This document shows, one piece after another, positions 62,147-64,000 of a DNA stretch of 64,000 bases. Position 1 is the first letter of the stretch, and each line of letters begins with the position of its first letter. The stretch is from an uncultured Roseburia sp. (GTDB taxonomy: Bacteria > Bacillota > Clostridia > Lachnospirales > Lachnospiraceae). A program made the position numbers and the translations under genes. The notes under the pieces were generated by a model that saw only the letters and a program-made list of their open reading frames with translations, did not search any database and was not told the DNA's origin. Location of the stretch: positions 1-64,000 of the forward strand of contig CALZGM010000010.1 of the NCBI GenBank assembly GCA_945787015.1, in the 5' to 3' direction.

Positions 62147-64000
62147 ATGAGAAACATCGTATCTTTTAATGACAACTGGAAATTCTTAAAAACCGCCGGT
62201 AATGCCAACGAAGCTGCTACTGCTCTCGGAGAAAGCATTACACTGCCTCATACCTGGAATGCCATTGATGGTCAGGACGGCGGAAATGATTATTATCGTG
62301 GCACCTGCTGGTATGTGAAGGAATTTGATAAACCGGCTGTAAATAATTCTGACCGTGTCTATCTGGAATTTCTCGGAGCAGCCATGACGGCTAACATCTA
62401 TATCAATGAAGAACTGGTCTCCCATCACGAAGGCGGCTATTCCACCTTCCGTGTCGACATCACAGAAAAGCTCCAGGATAAGAATGTACTTGTTGTCTCC
62501 GTAAATAACGAAAACAACACCATTGTTTATCCACAAACAGCAGACTTTACCTTCTATGGCGGGCTATACCGCGATGTCAATCTGATGATTGTACCGGAAG
62601 TTCATTTTGAACTCGATTATTGCGGAACACCGGGTATAAAGGTAACCCCTTTGGTAGATTTGGGGGCAAAAAAAGCTAGCGTAACCATAGAAGCATGGGT
62701 GTCAGGTTCTGCTTCCTCCGTAAGCTTTACAGTAAACGGCGAAACCATTGTTTCCTCCGTTGCAGACAACCACGCGCAGGCTGAATTTGTAATCGAAAAT
62801 GTTCATCTTTGGGATGGCATCAACGACCCTTATCTTTATACAGCAACAGCATCCTTAGAAAGTGGCGACTGTATCAGCACCCGCTTCGGCTGCCGCAAAT
62901 TCCACATAGATCCACAGGAAGGCTTTTTCTTAAACGGACGTCCGTACCTGCTGCGCGGTGTATCCCGTCATCAGGATTTTAAAGGGGTTGGAAATGCACT
63001 TACTTTAGAGCATCATATAAAAGATATGGAAATCATTAAAGAGCTTGGCGCTACTACCCTTCGCCTTGCCCATTATCAGCACGCACAGGAATTCTATGAT
63101 TTATGTGACGAAAACGGGCTTATTGTGTGGGCGGAAATTCCATATATCACCATGCATATGAAAGACGGTCGTGCTAATACGCTTTCCCAGATGGAAGAGC
63201 TGATTGTGCAAAACTACAATCATCCGTCTATTATCTGCTGGGGACTTTCCAATGAAATCACGGCTGCCAGCGCGGTAAATGAAGACTTATTGGAAAACCA
63301 TAAACTTTTAAATGACCTGTGTCATAAATTAGACAGCACACGCCCTACTACCATGGCAAATGTATTTATGTTGGAAATGGATTCTCCGATTTTAGAAATT
63401 CCCGATATCAACAGTTACAATCTTTACTTCGGATGGTATTTAGGAGAGTTGGAACAGAATGATGAATTTTTTGATGAATACCATGCGAAATATCCGGACA
63501 GAGTCATTGGCTTCTCTGAATATGGTGCTGATGCCAATCCGCAGTATCAGTCTGCTGCTCCTGAAAAAGGTGACTATACGGAGACCTATCAGGCTGTATA
63601 TCATGAGCACATGCTAAAGATGATTGAAGAGCGTCCATGGCTTTGGGCAACGCATGTCTGGAATTTGTTTGACTTTGCTGCTGACGGAAGAGATGAAGGT
63701 GGAAAACATGGTGAAAACCAGAAAGGTCTTGTAACCTTTGACCGTAAGACAAAGAAGGATGCCTTCTACCTGTACAAAGCTGCTTGGAATAAAACAGAAC
63801 ACTTTGTACACTTATGTGGCAGCCGTTATGTAGATCGTACCGAAGACGTAACAGAAATTAAGGTGTATTCTAATCAACCGGAAGTTACCTTATATGTTGA
63901 CGGTAAAGAATTTGCTACCCAGTCCGGTAAAACAATTTTCAAATTCAACGTCCCGATTACCGGAGAACACGCGATTACCGCAAAGGCAGATTCCTGCGAG
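62147..64000 (+). CDS. GH2 family beta-galactosidase-like enzyme (cut by the window end)
   Basis: 618 codons are visible and the frame is open at the edge. Domain order is a jelly-roll sugar-binding domain (about 1-150), an Ig-like domain (about 165-250), and the TIM barrel (about 255-560) with the acid/base Glu370 in HPSIICWGLSNE and the nucleophile Glu458 in GFSEYG. The SNEI context is closer to beta-galactosidases than to the NEP of beta-glucuronidases. There is no signal peptide. Its substrate presumably enters by the upstream GPH symporter. AAGGAATATGAATT precedes the ATG. Confidence 0.9.
   Translation, partial: MRNIVSFNDNWKFLKTAGNANEAATALGESITLPHTWNAIDGQDGGNDYYRGTCWYVKEFDKPAVNNSDRVYLEFLGAAMTANIYINEELVSHHEGGYSTFRVDITEKLQDKNVLVVSVNNENNTIVYPQTADFTFYGGLYRDVNLMIVPEVHFELDYCGTPGIKVTPLVDLGAKKASVTIEAWVSGSASSVSFTVNGETIVSSVADNHAQAEFVIENVHLWDGINDPYLYTATASLESGDCISTRFGCRKFHIDPQEGFFLNGRPYLLRGVSRHQDFKGVGNALTLEHHIKDMEIIKELGATTLRLAHYQHAQEFYDLCDENGLIVWAEIPYITMHMKDGRANTLSQMEELIVQNYNHPSIICWGLSNEITAASAVNEDLLENHKLLNDLCHKLDSTRPTTMANVFMLEMDSPILEIPDINSYNLYFGWYLGELEQNDEFFDEYHAKYPDRVIGFSEYGADANPQYQSAAPEKGDYTETYQAVYHEHMLKMIEERPWLWATHVWNLFDFAADGRDEGGKHGENQKGLVTFDRKTKKDAFYLYKAAWNKTEHFVHLCGSRYVDRTEDVTEIKVYSNQPEVTLYVDGKEFATQSGKTIFKFNVPITGEHAITAKADSCE

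Overview
The window reads as chromosome of a low-GC, Gram-positive anaerobe of the class Clostridia, most likely Lachnospiraceae. The grounds are AT-rich DNA with GGAGG-type ribosome sites, pyruvate phosphate dikinase, an alpha2-type glycyl-tRNA synthetase, an era-yqzL-recO order, SipW/TasA-type surface proteins, a type IV pilus operon without an outer-membrane secretin, and a corrinoid-activator-like protein. No species can be named from sequence alone. No rRNA, tRNA, CRISPR array or prophage was seen.

Layout. (1) 92-19175, minus strand: one long type IV pilus operon, read from a good promoter at 19209-19237 in the order pilB, pilT, pilC, pilin, pilD, a pilM-pilN fusion, pilO, four pilin-like or PilX-like minor components, and a 1597-residue secreted protein. 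A terminator closes it at 57-85. (2) 19368-27798, minus: a cell-surface fibre locus with a class B sortase, two SipW-type signal peptidases, three TasA-like proteins and a 1472-residue protein with fibro-slime-like, SpaA/Cna-B-like and von Willebrand A domains. (3) 27944-29348: a compact element with one PD-(D/E)xK-like nuclease gene, flanked on each side by three about 38-bp palindromic units in mirror-image spacing. (4) 29438-33311, minus: a SARP/BTAD-type regulator with a degenerate GGDEF-like domain, and three more surface genes, two with a C-terminal anchor. (5) 33414-39099, minus: greA, a phosphopantetheinyl transferase, an Hpt protein, a REC-GGDEF-EAL-PAS-REC hybrid and a RACo-like protein. 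(6) 39197-54115: housekeeping genes (exonuclease III, mscL, an SDR, a Na/Pi symporter, deoD, ppdK, glyRS, a lipoprotein, recO, yqzL, era, an M16C protease). (7) 54231-64000: a DUF4143 ATPase, then a glycoside-use cluster (sugar isomerase/epimerase, GH1, AraC regulator, SGNH hydrolase, GPH symporter, GH2 running off the window).

Main new observation. Three surface-protein promoters (22154-22187, 27887-27920, 33363-33396) share one architecture on the minus strand: two copies of a GTGTGAC-like heptamer with an 11-bp period, then exactly 10 bp to a -10 box. This is the kind of site SARP-family activators use, and the only SARP/BTAD gene in the window (29438-30646) lies among these operons. I infer a dedicated regulon in which this regulator, perhaps through its GGDEF-like domain, turns on the TasA/SipW/sortase surface system.

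Second observation. The flanks of the nuclease gene at 28209-28997 form a symmetric inverted array (gaps 44 and 13 bp on the left, 12 and 44 bp on the right), which suggests an undescribed nuclease-bearing mobile or selfish element.
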